A stretch of 64,000 nucleotides of DNA from Saprospiraceae bacterium (GCA_016715105.1 JADKBO010000003.1:310001-374000), one strand, 5' to 3'. Shown: positions 50,401 through 60,151, counted from the stretch's first letter. The notes: generated by a model not told the origin, from the letters alone. Numbers and translations: made by a program.

Positions 50401-53400
50401 TTGATAATCAAAAAAATGATTTTTCCCTCAATAGCCCAGAAACAAGGTGGGGAGGGATCATGAGGTATTTCCAAAATGCTGACTTTGAAGCGGCCAATTA
50501 TGAATTCATAGATTTTTGGGTGCTCAATCCTTTCATGGAAAGAAGGGACGGTGAGCAACACGTCAATGGAGAGCAGGGCGAAATCGTTTTTAACCTAGGT
50601 AACATTTCCGAAGATGTTGTTAAGGATAACCTACAGTTGTTTGAAAACGCTTTGCCAACCAGCAATACTACTTTGAATGAGGTACCAGTAACTGACACTA
50701 AAGTAGGACGGGTAGCTACCAATGTTCCTGTTGCAAATGGTTTTGACCAGCAATTTGGAAAACAACAAGACGTGGGTTTTGATGGACTTAATGACACGCT
50801 TGAAAGACAAAAATTTGCTGATTATCTTGCAAAATTGACAGCAGAGGCAGGAAGACCAATTCCTCAAATCATCAATGACCCATCAAATGATAACTTTGTT
50901 TATTTCAATGATGAAAGTATAAAAGATGAGCCAAATCTCTTGACTCGTTTAAAAAGATTTAATGACCCAGAAGGGAATGCACCATTGGACAATGGTCAAG
51001 AACTTCAAACTTTCACCAGAGGAAATCGCCTACCAGAAAGTGAAGACATGAACAATAACCGTTCATTAGACAATGCTGAAGCATTTCATGAATATCGGTT
51101 GAGGGTGAGAAATGTAAATGGAGAAATTGACAGTATTTCTGCAGGTCCATACTACAAGCAAAAGAAAAATATTGTCAATAGCAGCACTGGTCAGAACGAA
51201 ATTTGGTACAGATTCCAAATTCCTTTGTCATCAGGCATTGCTCACGACATCAGCGGATTCAGATCCATCCAGTTTATGAGGATGTATTTCACCAAATTTA
51301 GTAGTGCAAAAACTTTCAGATTTGCAGATTTCCAATTGGTAAGAAGTTCTTGGAGAAGATCTATCACTAAGTGCCCAGGTACAGACGTAGCAGCAGAAAA
51401 CGTTGTGTTCTCTGTAGATGAAGTAGGTGTAGAAGAAAACAGTACCAAAAGACCATTCAACTATTTGACTCCAAGAGGTATCAAACAAGAACGCATCTAT
51501 GGCAACTTCTCCAATCTCTTGCAAGATGAGAAGTCAATGTCATTAAACTTTTGTGATTTATACCAAAACTGTGAAGTGGGTATCAATAAGTTACAAACGC
51601 TCAACCTCAATCAGTACAAAAGAATTCAACTTTTTGTACACGCTGAGTCTAAAGAGCAAACTAGAATTGAAGATGGCAAAGTAGGTATTTTTATCAAGTT
51701 GGGTAAAGACATGACCAATAACTACTATGAGTATTTCATGCCACTTTCTTTTTCCAATCCTGACTTTGGGTCTAATCAAGATAGTATCTGGTTATCAGAC
51801 AATTTCATTGATGTATCCTTGGAAAAATTCAGAGACATCAAACGATCAAAACTTACCAACGGAATTCTCGAGTTGGATGATCCAGATAGACCTGGCGCAA
51901 AATTACGTATCAAAGGTGTGCCATCACTCGGTTTTGTAAAAGTTATCGAAATCGGTATACGGAACATTGATAGCATGGGTACCCATTGTGGTGAAGTTTG
52001 GGTCAATGAATTGAGAGCTGTAGGTTTATCTGAAGATGGAGGCATTGCTGCCCAAGCAAGACTTCAAGCAAAAATGGCGGACTTAGGCGAATTGAATTTT
52101 TCAGGAAACCTGAGCACCATTGGTTATGGTGGCATTGATCAAAAATTACAGAGTCGGGCGCAAGAAGAAGTATTGACATACAACATGGCAGCAAATTTAA
52201 ACCTGGGTAAGTTGCTTCCTAAATTTATTCCTTTGAACTTGCCTATGTTTGCCCAATATTCCAAATCCATAACCACGCCACTTTATGACCCGTATCAATT
52301 AGATCTTACAGTAAGAGAAGTAGCTGAAATCTCTCCTGCAGAGCAACAAGCAGATGTGTATGAAAGAGCAAGAGAAACCTCTACCATCAAATCAATCAAC
52401 TTTACCAATGTGAAAATAGATGGAACTTCAAAAAATAAACCTTGGAGTCCTCAAAATATCAACGCCAGTTATGCCTATAATGAAATAATCAAAACTGACC
52501 CAATCATTGCAGAAGATAAGAGCAAAGAAACCAATGTGACGTTGGAGTATAATTATGGAAGCAAGGGACTCACCTTACAACCTCTGAAATTCATAAAATC
52601 AAAATATTTAAAGCTTTTTTCTGAATTTAATGTAAACCTGCTTCCTAATAAATTTGGTATCAACACCAATATGAACAGGCTTACCAATAGTCGACAATAT
52701 AGGTTCCCAGATACCCCGGTTTTTGTTTTTGATGATCAAAGATTCAGATGGGACAGAAATTATACGCTCGATTGGAATTTGACCAAAGCCTTAAGGTTAT
52801 CCTTCAATGCCAATGTATTTTCATTGGTTGACGAATTGAGACAAACAGGAATTGCAAACACTGCAGAAGATCGTAGATGGGTCAATGAGTTTGGTGAAGA
52901 TTATACACAACGTGTGAGAGAAAATAGTTCCATCGTCAAGGATTATCGCAATGACAATTTAAAGGACCTTGGAAGAACTAAAAATTATAAACACAACATC
53001 AACCTCACCTATACATTACCATTTGCATTGATTCCCATGATGGACTTTATCAGTGCTTCTGCAGATTATCGGTCAGACTATAGTTGGACTGCTGGTGCGT
53101 TGATTTACATCGATGAATTAAACAATACGCCAGGAAATATCATTCAAAACACTCAAAGTAGGAATGCCAATGCTACATTCAATTTTGATCGTTTATACAG
53201 CAAATGGTCTTACTTAAAATCTATTGAATCTTCAGCAGCTCCTGCCAAAACCAGAACAAGGAGTAAGGTAAGGCCAGGAACAAACGAGCCCGAAGAAACA
53301 AAACCTGATGCCAAGGAAGAAAAACCAGCCAGAGCCAAAGGAGAAAAAAGAGAACCATCTAGTTTGGAAAAAATTCTTGTGAGGCCTTTACTAGCTTTGA

Positions 53401-54812
53401 GAACGGCTCGTTTTTCTTACAAAGAAGATTTTGGAACACTGATTCCCGGGTTTAAACCTCAAGCAGGTTTGTTGGGCATGAGCGATGGTTTTTCATCACC
53501 AGGTTGGCAATTTGCAACAGGTGCTCAACCAAATATAGAAAAAGGTGCTAGTAACAACTGGCTCATGAATAACCAACAATGGTTTAATACCAGTGTCAAT
53601 TTCAATGACCAAATAGTCCAAAACCGCACACAAAATGTGACAGGAAGGGCAACACTTGAGCCTTTTAAATCCTTTATCATAGATGTAGACTTTAGTAAAA
53701 CTTATAGAAAGGATCATACTGAGGTATTCAAATCAAAAGGTGATGAATTTATGCAATTGGCCCGTTACGATATCGGATCTTTTGAATATTCTTACTTCAG
53801 TCTCAATACTTTGTTTGAAAGCAGTGCCAATGTTTATGCTCGCTTCAAATTTTACAAAGAACAAGTATCAAATGAAATTTTACCCAACAAACCAAAACCA
53901 GGGCAACACCCCGACTATCCAGGGTATGCGGAAGGTTATGGACCAACCTCTTATGCGGTAAACGTTCCTGCATTTTTGGCGGCTTATACAGGTAAAAGGC
54001 CGGAAGAAATATCGCTCAACCTCCAAGATGATGTAAAAAACCTCAACTTTATTCCAAAACCAAACTGGAGTTTGCGATATGATGGATTATCAAAAGTGGG
54101 ATTCTTCAAAAACTTCTTGACAAGTTTTACATTGAGACATGGATATAAGTCTACCATCAATGTAAGCAAATTCAACACTGCTCCTGACTTTTTAGACAGC
54201 GATCCGTTCTTGACCAATATTTCTAACAACAACTACTATTCTAGGTTGGAAATTCCTGCTTTGACGATCAATGAATCATTCAACCCTTTGATTGGAATTC
54301 AAATGAAGACCAAGCAAAACATGAACATCAACTTTGAGTACAAGAAAAGCAGACAATTGGACTTGAGACTCAATGCAAATGAATTGTCAGAGCTCAAAGG
54401 ACAAGAATTGGTTTTTGGATTTGGATATGTTATCCAGAATTTCAAAGGATTTACCAAAGAAAAGAAACAACGCAGAAAACCGAAAGAAGAGGATGCAGCC
54501 AAACCAAACGAACCTCAAAAACCTGCTGCTTCGCCGTTGACTGTTACAAAAAACAGGACGCTTACTATGAACCTGGATTTCTCAGTTAGAGAAGATAAAT
54601 CTGACATCTATAGATTGGAAAATAATTCAGCCGGACAAACCAATAGAGGTCAAAGGGCCGTGAGTCTCAAACCAAGTATTGAATATCAGATGTATAAAAA
54701 TCTCTCTTTAAGACTTTTTGCTGATTATCAGAAAACAGCACCTTTTGTGACAAACCAATTCCCCATTACTAGATTTCAAGCAGGTACCACATTGCGATTT
54801 ACATTCAATTGA
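47415..54812 (+). CDS. sprA: T9SS outer-membrane translocon SprA (Sov)
   Basis: The 2465-residue protein is the giant beta-barrel pore of the type IX secretion system, through which CTD-bearing cargo crosses the outer membrane. A GTG start gives a basic N-terminus and a signal peptide (KANVYPIFSALLIIAVVYN...FAAG). The body has the SprA_N features, such as FDNLDPMSRVDIGGSLFNRL, PRLSVDGGIGDKMKLNFDYD and DDFEGAINGLTLGG, and many amphipathic beta strands to a C-terminal RFQAGTTLRFTFN strand. A charged, Pro/Lys-rich insert (about residues 1940-1985) is probably a loop. ruvA upstream agrees with the known ruvA-sprA order. The window also encodes several likely substrates. Confidence 0.97.
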   Translation: MYYILSTKRTNLIKANVYPIFSALLIIAVVYNASFAAGVESPYVDFTVVKSSLDTIPIIDRTGDFINDKKNNPFDITPSNISQTVEYDPATGKYVILEKIGEEYYRTPTYMTFEEYLNWKSKEQERAYFDKLTGVNAPRKRTSGVFDNLDPMSRVDIGGSLFNRLFGGAEVDIKPRGSVDLSLGFINYQKTENPALPIRQQRQIYIPGDFNMRPRLSVDGGIGDKMKLNFDYDNQASFNFDRRIKLEYDSKDFSEDDIIKKVQAGDVSLPLRSSLIPGPQSLFGLRTDLQFGKLKVTAIAAQQRSKQNSLQIQGGSSNQEIEIRPDSYDENRHFYISHYNRETYEQTLSNLPQINTSFKLAQIEVWISDDRGDYQQGSSMIAAVADIAEGDPDKLHDQMMPPFPPISPLPSYLTDLKGNALPDNRANGLFGALVQNGTSNDLDKTATILKGYGLKQGREFEVFRGRLLNQSEYTFHPELGFISLNIRLRPNQVLAASYKYYYIARCDTVYTVGQLATEGLESSLSQTGTTGEQQTSPPKVIFTKLLKPSNQQTTAPTWDLMMKNVYNLGTSQLNKEGFEFDIFYEDDFDDGSLKKYIPEEGLNTIPLLQLFGLDRLNRFGDPQPDGIFDYVPGVTVIERTGSIVFPVVEPFGSTLATQLNDSALVQKYVYQQLYDTTVTIARQSLELNKFVMKSKVKSATSGEYNLGGLFIPRGSVTVTAGGAQLIEGVDYEIDYGLGRLRVINPQYLSQATPINIKFEDQSLFSLQQKNMLGLRLDYEVNKKLNFGATYMRLWERPFTQKVNIGDDPINNRVYGLDVNYSDETPWLTNIVDKLPFYSTNAPSSITFSAEAALLQPGYSSGINLPGEDPDPVVSLDDFEGAINGLTLGGFNTNIWTLASTPSLDYKEAELNQDLRSNANRARLNWYQIDRSARIGNGDNTDSYTRLVDQTELFQREVELGQTELFTFDVSYYPKEKGPYNYDVPGGYPGYSSGITFDNQKNDFSLNSPETRWGGIMRYFQNADFEAANYEFIDFWVLNPFMERRDGEQHVNGEQGEIVFNLGNISEDVVKDNLQLFENALPTSNTTLNEVPVTDTKVGRVATNVPVANGFDQQFGKQQDVGFDGLNDTLERQKFADYLAKLTAEAGRPIPQIINDPSNDNFVYFNDESIKDEPNLLTRLKRFNDPEGNAPLDNGQELQTFTRGNRLPESEDMNNNRSLDNAEAFHEYRLRVRNVNGEIDSISAGPYYKQKKNIVNSSTGQNEIWYRFQIPLSSGIAHDISGFRSIQFMRMYFTKFSSAKTFRFADFQLVRSSWRRSITKCPGTDVAAENVVFSVDEVGVEENSTKRPFNYLTPRGIKQERIYGNFSNLLQDEKSMSLNFCDLYQNCEVGINKLQTLNLNQYKRIQLFVHAESKEQTRIEDGKVGIFIKLGKDMTNNYYEYFMPLSFSNPDFGSNQDSIWLSDNFIDVSLEKFRDIKRSKLTNGILELDDPDRPGAKLRIKGVPSLGFVKVIEIGIRNIDSMGTHCGEVWVNELRAVGLSEDGGIAAQARLQAKMADLGELNFSGNLSTIGYGGIDQKLQSRAQEEVLTYNMAANLNLGKLLPKFIPLNLPMFAQYSKSITTPLYDPYQLDLTVREVAEISPAEQQADVYERARETSTIKSINFTNVKIDGTSKNKPWSPQNINASYAYNEIIKTDPIIAEDKSKETNVTLEYNYGSKGLTLQPLKFIKSKYLKLFSEFNVNLLPNKFGINTNMNRLTNSRQYRFPDTPVFVFDDQRFRWDRNYTLDWNLTKALRLSFNANVFSLVDELRQTGIANTAEDRRWVNEFGEDYTQRVRENSSIVKDYRNDNLKDLGRTKNYKHNINLTYTLPFALIPMMDFISASADYRSDYSWTAGALIYIDELNNTPGNIIQNTQSRNANATFNFDRLYSKWSYLKSIESSAAPAKTRTRSKVRPGTNEPEETKPDAKEEKPARAKGEKREPSSLEKILVRPLLALRTARFSYKEDFGTLIPGFKPQAGLLGMSDGFSSPGWQFATGAQPNIEKGASNNWLMNNQQWFNTSVNFNDQIVQNRTQNVTGRATLEPFKSFIIDVDFSKTYRKDHTEVFKSKGDEFMQLARYDIGSFEYSYFSLNTLFESSANVYARFKFYKEQVSNEILPNKPKPGQHPDYPGYAEGYGPTSYAVNVPAFLAAYTGKRPEEISLNLQDDVKNLNFIPKPNWSLRYDGLSKVGFFKNFLTSFTLRHGYKSTINVSKFNTAPDFLDSDPFLTNISNNNYYSRLEIPALTINESFNPLIGIQMKTKQNMNINFEYKKSRQLDLRLNANELSELKGQELVFGFGYVIQNFKGFTKEKKQRRKPKEEDAAKPNEPQKPAASPLTVTKNRTLTMNLDFSVREDKSDIYRLENNSAGQTNRGQRAVSLKPSIEYQMYKNLSLRLFADYQKTAPFVTNQFPITRFQAGTTLRFTFN

Positions 54813-54880
54813 TGCTTAAATAAATTTTCCGTATCATTGCAGGTATGGGCCCTTTGGGGGCACTTCTTACGGGTTGATAT

Positions 54881-56275
54881 ATGTCGAAAAAAGTCATTAT
54901 TTCCATCATCATTTTGATGTCAGCTGCACTGATAGGACTGAGTGTTATACAGTTTCTATGGATCAGAAAGTCGCTCGCACTCAAAGAAAAGACTTTTGAT
55001 GACCGAATTTTCATAACGCTCAACATGGCTAAGGAGAAGTTGCTGGAAAATCTTCAAGAAGACATCAAAATCTTGGGCCTTGAGAAAAAAATCTCCACCC
55101 AAGACGAGCGTCGCAGAGAACAACTTGAGTACGAACTCAAAAAAAATAAAATGCTCTCCGACTCCAATTTACTGGAGACCATTGAAATTTCACACATTGT
55201 TGATCTTGACAATTTCATCAGAAAGGAACTGAAACACAATCAAGGCATTGACTTGACTTACGAGTATGGAATTTATTCCAACAGGACCAAAAGTTTTTTG
55301 ATAAGAGATGGTCACTTTGTGGTTGAATTTGGGAATAGCAAGTCATCTTCCACCATTAAAACCCAAGATGGGTTAGAATCAACGCCATATAGTCTTCCTT
55401 TATTTGAAGATGTCAGCGCCACAGAGCCAGGCTATTTGAAACTTTATTTTCCAAAAAGGACCAGGTATCTTTGGCAAAACCTCATACCGATTGTATTATC
55501 TTCCATTTTGTTTACTGCCTTGGTTTTGTTTTGTTTTTCATATACCGTCTACATCGTTTTCAAACAAAAGAAGATTTCTGAAATCAAAAACGATTTCATC
55601 AACAACATGACTCACGAGTTTAAAACGCCGATTGCCACTATCTCTTTGGCTTCGGATTCTATTGGAAATGCAAGCATCATAAGTAGCCCAGATAAAATTA
55701 AACGCTTCCTTTCCATCATCAAGGCTGAAAACAAACGCATGCTCGATCAGGTTGAGAAAGTATTACAAATGGCTCAAATTGATAAGAAAGAAATTACCAT
55801 CAAACCTGCCAAAATTGACATCAATGAACTGGTAGAAAATGTAGCAGAAAATTCGGCATTAAAAGTGCAATCCAGAGGTGGTTCTTTAGAAATCAACCTG
55901 CTCGCCAAATATGCCCAAATTCAAGCTGACCAGACACACCTGAGCAATATTGTAGCAAACTTGATAGACAACGCTGAAAAATACACCAAAGAAACACCCC
56001 ATATCATCGTTGAAACTCAGGATGATAAAGATGGAATAAAAATTATTGTCAAGGATAATGGTATCGGCATGAGCAAGGATTCTCAAAAGCATATTTTTGA
56101 AAAATTCTACCGAGTGCATACGGGCAATTTACATGATGTGAAGGGTTTTGGCCTAGGTCTTAGTTATGTAAAGGCAATTTCAGAAGCCCACGGAGGTCGA
56201 GTTTTTGTAAAAAGTGAACTTGGCAAGGGAAGTACTTTTACTGTTTTTATTCCTTTTAAACCAAAATTTAGTTAA
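54881..56275 (+). CDS. RprX-like sensor histidine kinase
   Basis: The 464-residue membrane kinase has TM helix 1 near the N-terminus (VIISIIILMSAALIGLSVIQF), a ~180-residue periplasmic sensor region, TM helix 2 (LIPIVLSSILFTALVLFC) and a HisKA/HATPase core: H-box NNMTHEFKTPIA, N-box NLIDNAEKYT, G1 VKDNGIGM, G2 GFGLGLSYVKA. It is paired with the response regulator 75 bases downstream. The pair resembles Bacteroides RprX/RprY. The signal is unknown. Confidence 0.92.
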   Translation: MSKKVIISIIILMSAALIGLSVIQFLWIRKSLALKEKTFDDRIFITLNMAKEKLLENLQEDIKILGLEKKISTQDERRREQLEYELKKNKMLSDSNLLETIEISHIVDLDNFIRKELKHNQGIDLTYEYGIYSNRTKSFLIRDGHFVVEFGNSKSSSTIKTQDGLESTPYSLPLFEDVSATEPGYLKLYFPKRTRYLWQNLIPIVLSSILFTALVLFCFSYTVYIVFKQKKISEIKNDFINNMTHEFKTPIATISLASDSIGNASIISSPDKIKRFLSIIKAENKRMLDQVEKVLQMAQIDKKEITIKPAKIDINELVENVAENSALKVQSRGGSLEINLLAKYAQIQADQTHLSNIVANLIDNAEKYTKETPHIIVETQDDKDGIKIIVKDNGIGMSKDSQKHIFEKFYRVHTGNLHDVKGFGLGLSYVKAISEAHGGRVFVKSELGKGSTFTVFIPFKPKFS

Positions 56276-56350
56276 ATACCGCAAATCGTTTTTATATTTA
56301 TGTGCTTATTACAAAAAAATCTCATATAGATTAATTCACAACAAACCAAA

Positions 56351-57049
56351 ATGAATAATAAAATATTACTTGTAGAAGACGACCGCAATTTTGGAGATGT
56401 ACTCAAATCATATCTGGAAATGAATGATTATGATGTTACACTCGCTACAGACGGGGAACAAGGCAGCGCTGCATTCAAAAGCGGTGAATATGACCTTTGC
56501 ATTTTTGACGTCATGATGCCAAAAAAGGATGGCTTCACTCTTGGAAAGGAGATAAGGGAAAAGGACAAAGATGTTCCTATCATTTTCCTTACCGCCAGAT
56601 CCTTGAAGGAAGATGTTTTGGAAGGTTTTAAAGTTGGGGCAGACGACTACATTACCAAACCCTTCAATAGTGAAGAGTTGTTGTATCGGGTCATGGCTGT
56701 GCTCAAAAGAACCAGAAAAGACGGGGAGTCTGAGGATCAAACCAAAGAATTCAAGATTGGTAAGTACAACTTTAATTATCCTTTGAGAATCCTTTCTTAT
56801 AGTGAAGATGGGTCAGAAGAAAAGTTGTCTCCCAAAGAAGCCCATCTACTGAGATTGTTTTGCATCAAAAAGAATGATGTGCTTGAGAGATCTGAGGCGC
56901 TCACCAAAATCTGGGGCGAAGACAATTATTTTACTGCCAGAAGTATGGATGTTTTTGTAACCAAACTGAGAAAATATCTCAGTAAAGATGAGGATCTTGA
57001 AATCATGAATATCCACGGAAATGGATTCAGGTTGATAGAAAAAGAATAA
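56351..57049 (+). CDS. RprY-like OmpR-family response regulator
   Basis: The 232-residue regulator has a receiver domain (LVEDDRNFGDVL, phospho-Asp in LCIFDVMMPKKDG, IIFLTARSL, DYITKPFNSEELL) and a winged-helix DNA-binding domain (LSPKEAHLLRLFC, YFTARSMDVFVTKLRKYL). It follows the RprX-like kinase on the same strand and would be its partner. A terminator follows at 57081. Confidence 0.95.
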   Translation: MNNKILLVEDDRNFGDVLKSYLEMNDYDVTLATDGEQGSAAFKSGEYDLCIFDVMMPKKDGFTLGKEIREKDKDVPIIFLTARSLKEDVLEGFKVGADDYITKPFNSEELLYRVMAVLKRTRKDGESEDQTKEFKIGKYNFNYPLRILSYSEDGSEEKLSPKEAHLLRLFCIKKNDVLERSEALTKIWGEDNYFTARSMDVFVTKLRKYLSKDEDLEIMNIHGNGFRLIEKE

Positions 57050-57080
57050 GACCTCGATATCCAGATAGAAGAAAATTTAT

Positions 57081-57116
57081 AATGCCACAGAAAGGAGTTT
57101 TTTGTGGCATTTTTTG
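57081..57116 (+). terminator. rho-independent terminator after the RprXY-like pair
   Basis: The arms AATGCCACA and TGTGGCATT enclose a ~16-base loop and are followed by a T-run (TTTTTG). It lies 30 bases after the regulator stop and ends the two-component operon on the plus strand. Confidence 0.85.
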
Positions 57117-57134
57117 TTTCAAAAGAGTGTAAAA

Positions 57135-57970
57135 ATGGAAATGTCGCTTACTCCAAAAGAAATAATTTTTCATTCAGGAAAAGTACCCGCATTAGGTCTA
57201 GGTACTTATGATTTGTTAAATACAGAGTGCACAGATGCGGTAGTCCATGCACTAGATTGTGGGTACAGACACATCGATACTGCAAGGTTTTATGAAAATG
57301 AAATAGCGGTTGGAAATGGGTTGAAATTTAGCAATATCGCTCGTGAAAAATATTTTTGACTACAAAAATCTGGCACACCGACCTGGATAAAAAGTCCATG
57401 ACCTTTGCAATTGAGGATAGTCTTAAAAAACTCCAAGTAGATTATGTAGACTTACTGCTGATCCATTGGCCATCAACCAGTGATGATGTGACTTATAAAG
57501 CTGTGGAATTTCTAGAAGAATTGAGACACAAAGAATATTGCAAGTTCATCGGAGCCAGCAATTTCAACGTGACACTATTGAAAAAATCATTGACCCTTGC
57601 TCCTTTGGTTTGCAATCAAATAGAATATCATCCATATTTAGCACAACACAAAATGCTAGAATTCTTGCAAGAAAATCAGTTATTCCTTACAGCTTATTGC
57701 CCACTTGCTCAAGGTGCCATTTTACAAGATCCCTTAATAAAAGACATCGCAAGAAGTCACGATCGGCAAGCCAATCAAATCGTACTGCGTTGGTTTCTAC
57801 AACAGGAAAGTGTAGCTGTCATCCCAAAAGCATCTAAAGAAACACATCGGATTTCCAACTTTGATGTTTGGAATTTTGAACTGCATCCAGATGAAATTTC
57901 AGCTATTTCTGAGCTGGATAAACAAAAAAGACTGATCGACCCCACCTGGTCTGTAGACTGGGCAAAATAA
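57135..57970 (+). CDS. aldo/keto reductase (one frameshift)
   Basis: The cytoplasmic NADPH-dependent reductase is about 278 residues when read through. ATG 57135 is chosen because a GTG at 57102 lies inside the terminator hairpin. The catalytic tetrad is visible: Asp and Tyr in RHIDTARFYENE, Lys in TTKIWHTDL and His in LLIHWPST. The cofactor region includes VIPKASKETHRI. The frame breaks at about 57346-57357. One extra base in the A5 or the T5 run gives EKIFLTTKIW or EKYFLTTKIW, so the two halves are one gene. The class resembles 2,5-diketo-gluconate reductase-type AKRs; the substrate is unknown. Confidence 0.88.
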
Positions 57971-57989
57971 TTTTTTGCATTGCCCAGTC
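57956..57989. other. hairpin overlapping the end of the aldo/keto reductase gene
   Basis: The perfect 10-bp arms GACTGGGCAA (57956-57965, last codons of the gene) and TTGCCCAGTC (57980-57989) enclose a 14-base loop containing the stop codon and a T-run. It lacks a downstream T-tract, so it is not a standard terminator. It may stabilise the transcript end. Confidence 0.5.
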
Positions 57990-58083
57990 AAAGAAGTATA
58001 GTATTGATTTCCATTGAAGACCCAACCAATTTTGTATTGGTCACCGTCTAATACAATTAGATAATCATATAAAACTATACGAG

Positions 58084-59355
58084 ATGAAAAATATCCTACC
58101 ATTCAGTGGCTTTTTGCTTTTGACATTCCTTTTGAGCGCTTGCTTAAGAGATGAGTGTACTTCCACGACCAATTATATCCAACTAGATCCTGTTTATACA
58201 ACCGTCGAAGCATTCAGAAAAAATGAAATTGTCACAATACAAAACGTTCCGTTAGAGAATCCTGGAAAAATTTACTTGTACAAAAACTACTTGTTGATAA
58301 ACGAAGCTGGCAGAGGCATTCACTTTTATGATATCAGTGACCCCAAGAAACCAGCCCACAAAGTTTACTATGAGATATTGGGAAATTTTGACATGGCTAT
58401 CAATAACGACTTACTTGTCGTTGATAATGTCATTGACTTAGTGTCTATCAACATCAGCGATATTCTAAATCCTAAAGTACAAAATAGGCACAACAACTAT
58501 AAAAATGTTTATGATGCCAATAATTATCAGCACGTGGCCTATTACAATAAAACCAATGTTGTGCGGTCTTTTGATTGTTCAGTTGCTGGACCTACCAATG
58601 TTGTTATAAATTGGGGTGGTAATTTCTGGGCATTACAAGATGCTACAAGTTTTTCCAATACCAATGTATTATCTTCTGGCCAGGTTAATAGTTCTACGAA
58701 TGGGTCTGTAGGTGTTGGTGGGTCAACTGCTAGATTTTCATTGGCAAAAAATCAATTATATACACTTACAGATGTTGAATTGAGCACATGGAACCTATCA
58801 ACACTTGAAAAAGTGAATATAACAAATTTGGGTTGGGGAATGGAAACGCTATTTGCTGCCGGTGACAACTTGTATGTTGGAAGCACAACAGGCATGACGA
58901 TATTGGACATCAGCAATGGCCAGTCACCTGTCAAATTATCAACTTTTACACACGCTACTTCTTGTGATCCGGTAGTTGTGAATGGTAACTATGCTTATGT
59001 GACTTTGAGATCAGGTAATGCCTGCAATGGCAACCTCAATCAGTTGGATATCATTAACATCACCAATAAAAGCAATCCTACATTGGTAAAAACTTACGCG
59101 ATGACCAATCCTCATGGACTTTCATTTTTGAATAATAAACTTTATATCTGTGAAGGTGATTTTGGATTTAAGGTCCTGGATGTGAGTGATGCAAATGATG
59201 TAAAACAATTGAATTTTGATAAAAAAATTAAAGCACAAGATGTCATCGCATTGAATGAAAAAGAGGTAATGGTGATCGGCTCTGACGGTTTTTACTTTTT
59301 GGATGTCAATGACCCAAAAAAGATCAAAATAGAAGGCTCGATCTTAAAAAATTAA
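58084..59355 (+). CDS. LVIVD-repeat lipoprotein
   Basis: The 423-residue lipoprotein (leader ending LLSACLRDE, Cys near residue 19) is built of LVIVD-type beta-propeller repeats (YLYKNYLLINEAGRGIHFYD, NLYVGSTTGMTILDISN, KLYICEGDFGFKVLDVSD). The repeats suggest a 6- or 7-bladed propeller exposed at the outer membrane or periplasm. Its function is unknown. A small outer-membrane protein gene follows after about 65 bases on the same strand. Confidence 0.85.
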   Translation: MKNILPFSGFLLLTFLLSACLRDECTSTTNYIQLDPVYTTVEAFRKNEIVTIQNVPLENPGKIYLYKNYLLINEAGRGIHFYDISDPKKPAHKVYYEILGNFDMAINNDLLVVDNVIDLVSINISDILNPKVQNRHNNYKNVYDANNYQHVAYYNKTNVVRSFDCSVAGPTNVVINWGGNFWALQDATSFSNTNVLSSGQVNSSTNGSVGVGGSTARFSLAKNQLYTLTDVELSTWNLSTLEKVNITNLGWGMETLFAAGDNLYVGSTTGMTILDISNGQSPVKLSTFTHATSCDPVVVNGNYAYVTLRSGNACNGNLNQLDIINITNKSNPTLVKTYAMTNPHGLSFLNNKLYICEGDFGFKVLDVSDANDVKQLNFDKKIKAQDVIALNEKEVMVIGSDGFYFLDVNDPKKIKIEGSILKN

Positions 59356-59422
59356 AAAATCCCTAAATTAAGTGGGCTTCAAGATATTGGAGCCCACCTT
59401 TTTTCAAATAAAAACTACAGTT

Positions 59423-60133
59423 ATGAGAGTTGTGCCTGTTTTTCGAAAATGGTTTTTCTTGCTACTGTCATTGATAATCTCAAACTTATCAGTTAGTGCG
59501 CAAAAAGTAAAAGTTGAATTGGTCAAGGGTCATAGACTTCAAGGAGAAATTATATCATATACCTACGGAGACACCCTACACCTCATGGTAAATGGACAAT
59601 ATCCCATCAAAATACCAGAATCCGAGATCAAGGCTATAAACTTTCCTTCCCAAAAGAAAAATGACAACTTCATAGCAAAAAAATGGCTCAACACCACCCG
59701 CCTCGCGATGGACATTGGCGCTACAGCAAATAGTCCAAGTTTTAGTCATACACTTTCAAAGCGTATATTTTCCAATATTAATTTATTTGCTGGGATTGGT
59801 ATTGGGATTGATAATTATTATCTGTCAGATTTATACAATGTCGTACCCATTTATGGAAGTATTAAGTATTATTTCATCAAACAACGGTTTTCACCATTCA
59901 TCGATATCAGATATGGGTATGGGCTACCGTGGCCTTTTGAAGACTCTGCAAATGGTGGAAAGCATTTCAACCCAATCATCGGATATAGAATTGGCGGATC
60001 TGGTATGATGGTCGAAATAACAGGTGGCTTGAAATTTCAAAAATTGGATTATCAATTTATATCTACAACTGAAGTTTCTGATTATGACATTCTTATCAAA
60101 CGAGCCCAACTTGGGATAAATTTTACCTTTTAG
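59423..60133 (+). CDS. secreted or outer-membrane protein of unknown function
   Basis: The ATG at 59423 gives a signal peptide (FFLLLSLIISNLSVSAQ) and a ~236-residue protein. Residues ~25-65 form a small beta domain (VKVELVKGHRLQGEIISYT). The remainder alternates aromatic and polar residues (IYGSIKYYFIKQRFSPFIDI) and ends in aromatic GINFTF, typical of an outer-membrane barrel with a terminal Phe. The family is not recognised. It is adjacent to the LVIVD lipoprotein, so they may work together. Confidence 0.7.
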   Translation: MRVVPVFRKWFFLLLSLIISNLSVSAQKVKVELVKGHRLQGEIISYTYGDTLHLMVNGQYPIKIPESEIKAINFPSQKKNDNFIAKKWLNTTRLAMDIGATANSPSFSHTLSKRIFSNINLFAGIGIGIDNYYLSDLYNVVPIYGSIKYYFIKQRFSPFIDIRYGYGLPWPFEDSANGGKHFNPIIGYRIGGSGMMVEITGGLKFQKLDYQFISTTEVSDYDILIKRAQLGINFTF

Positions 60134-60151
60134 ACACAAGCCAAAAAGCTA

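Noticed and set aside
57102..57134. Upstream GTG start for the aldo/keto reductase
   Set aside because: It lies within the terminator hairpin of the previous operon, and the ATG at 57135 fits the family N-terminus.
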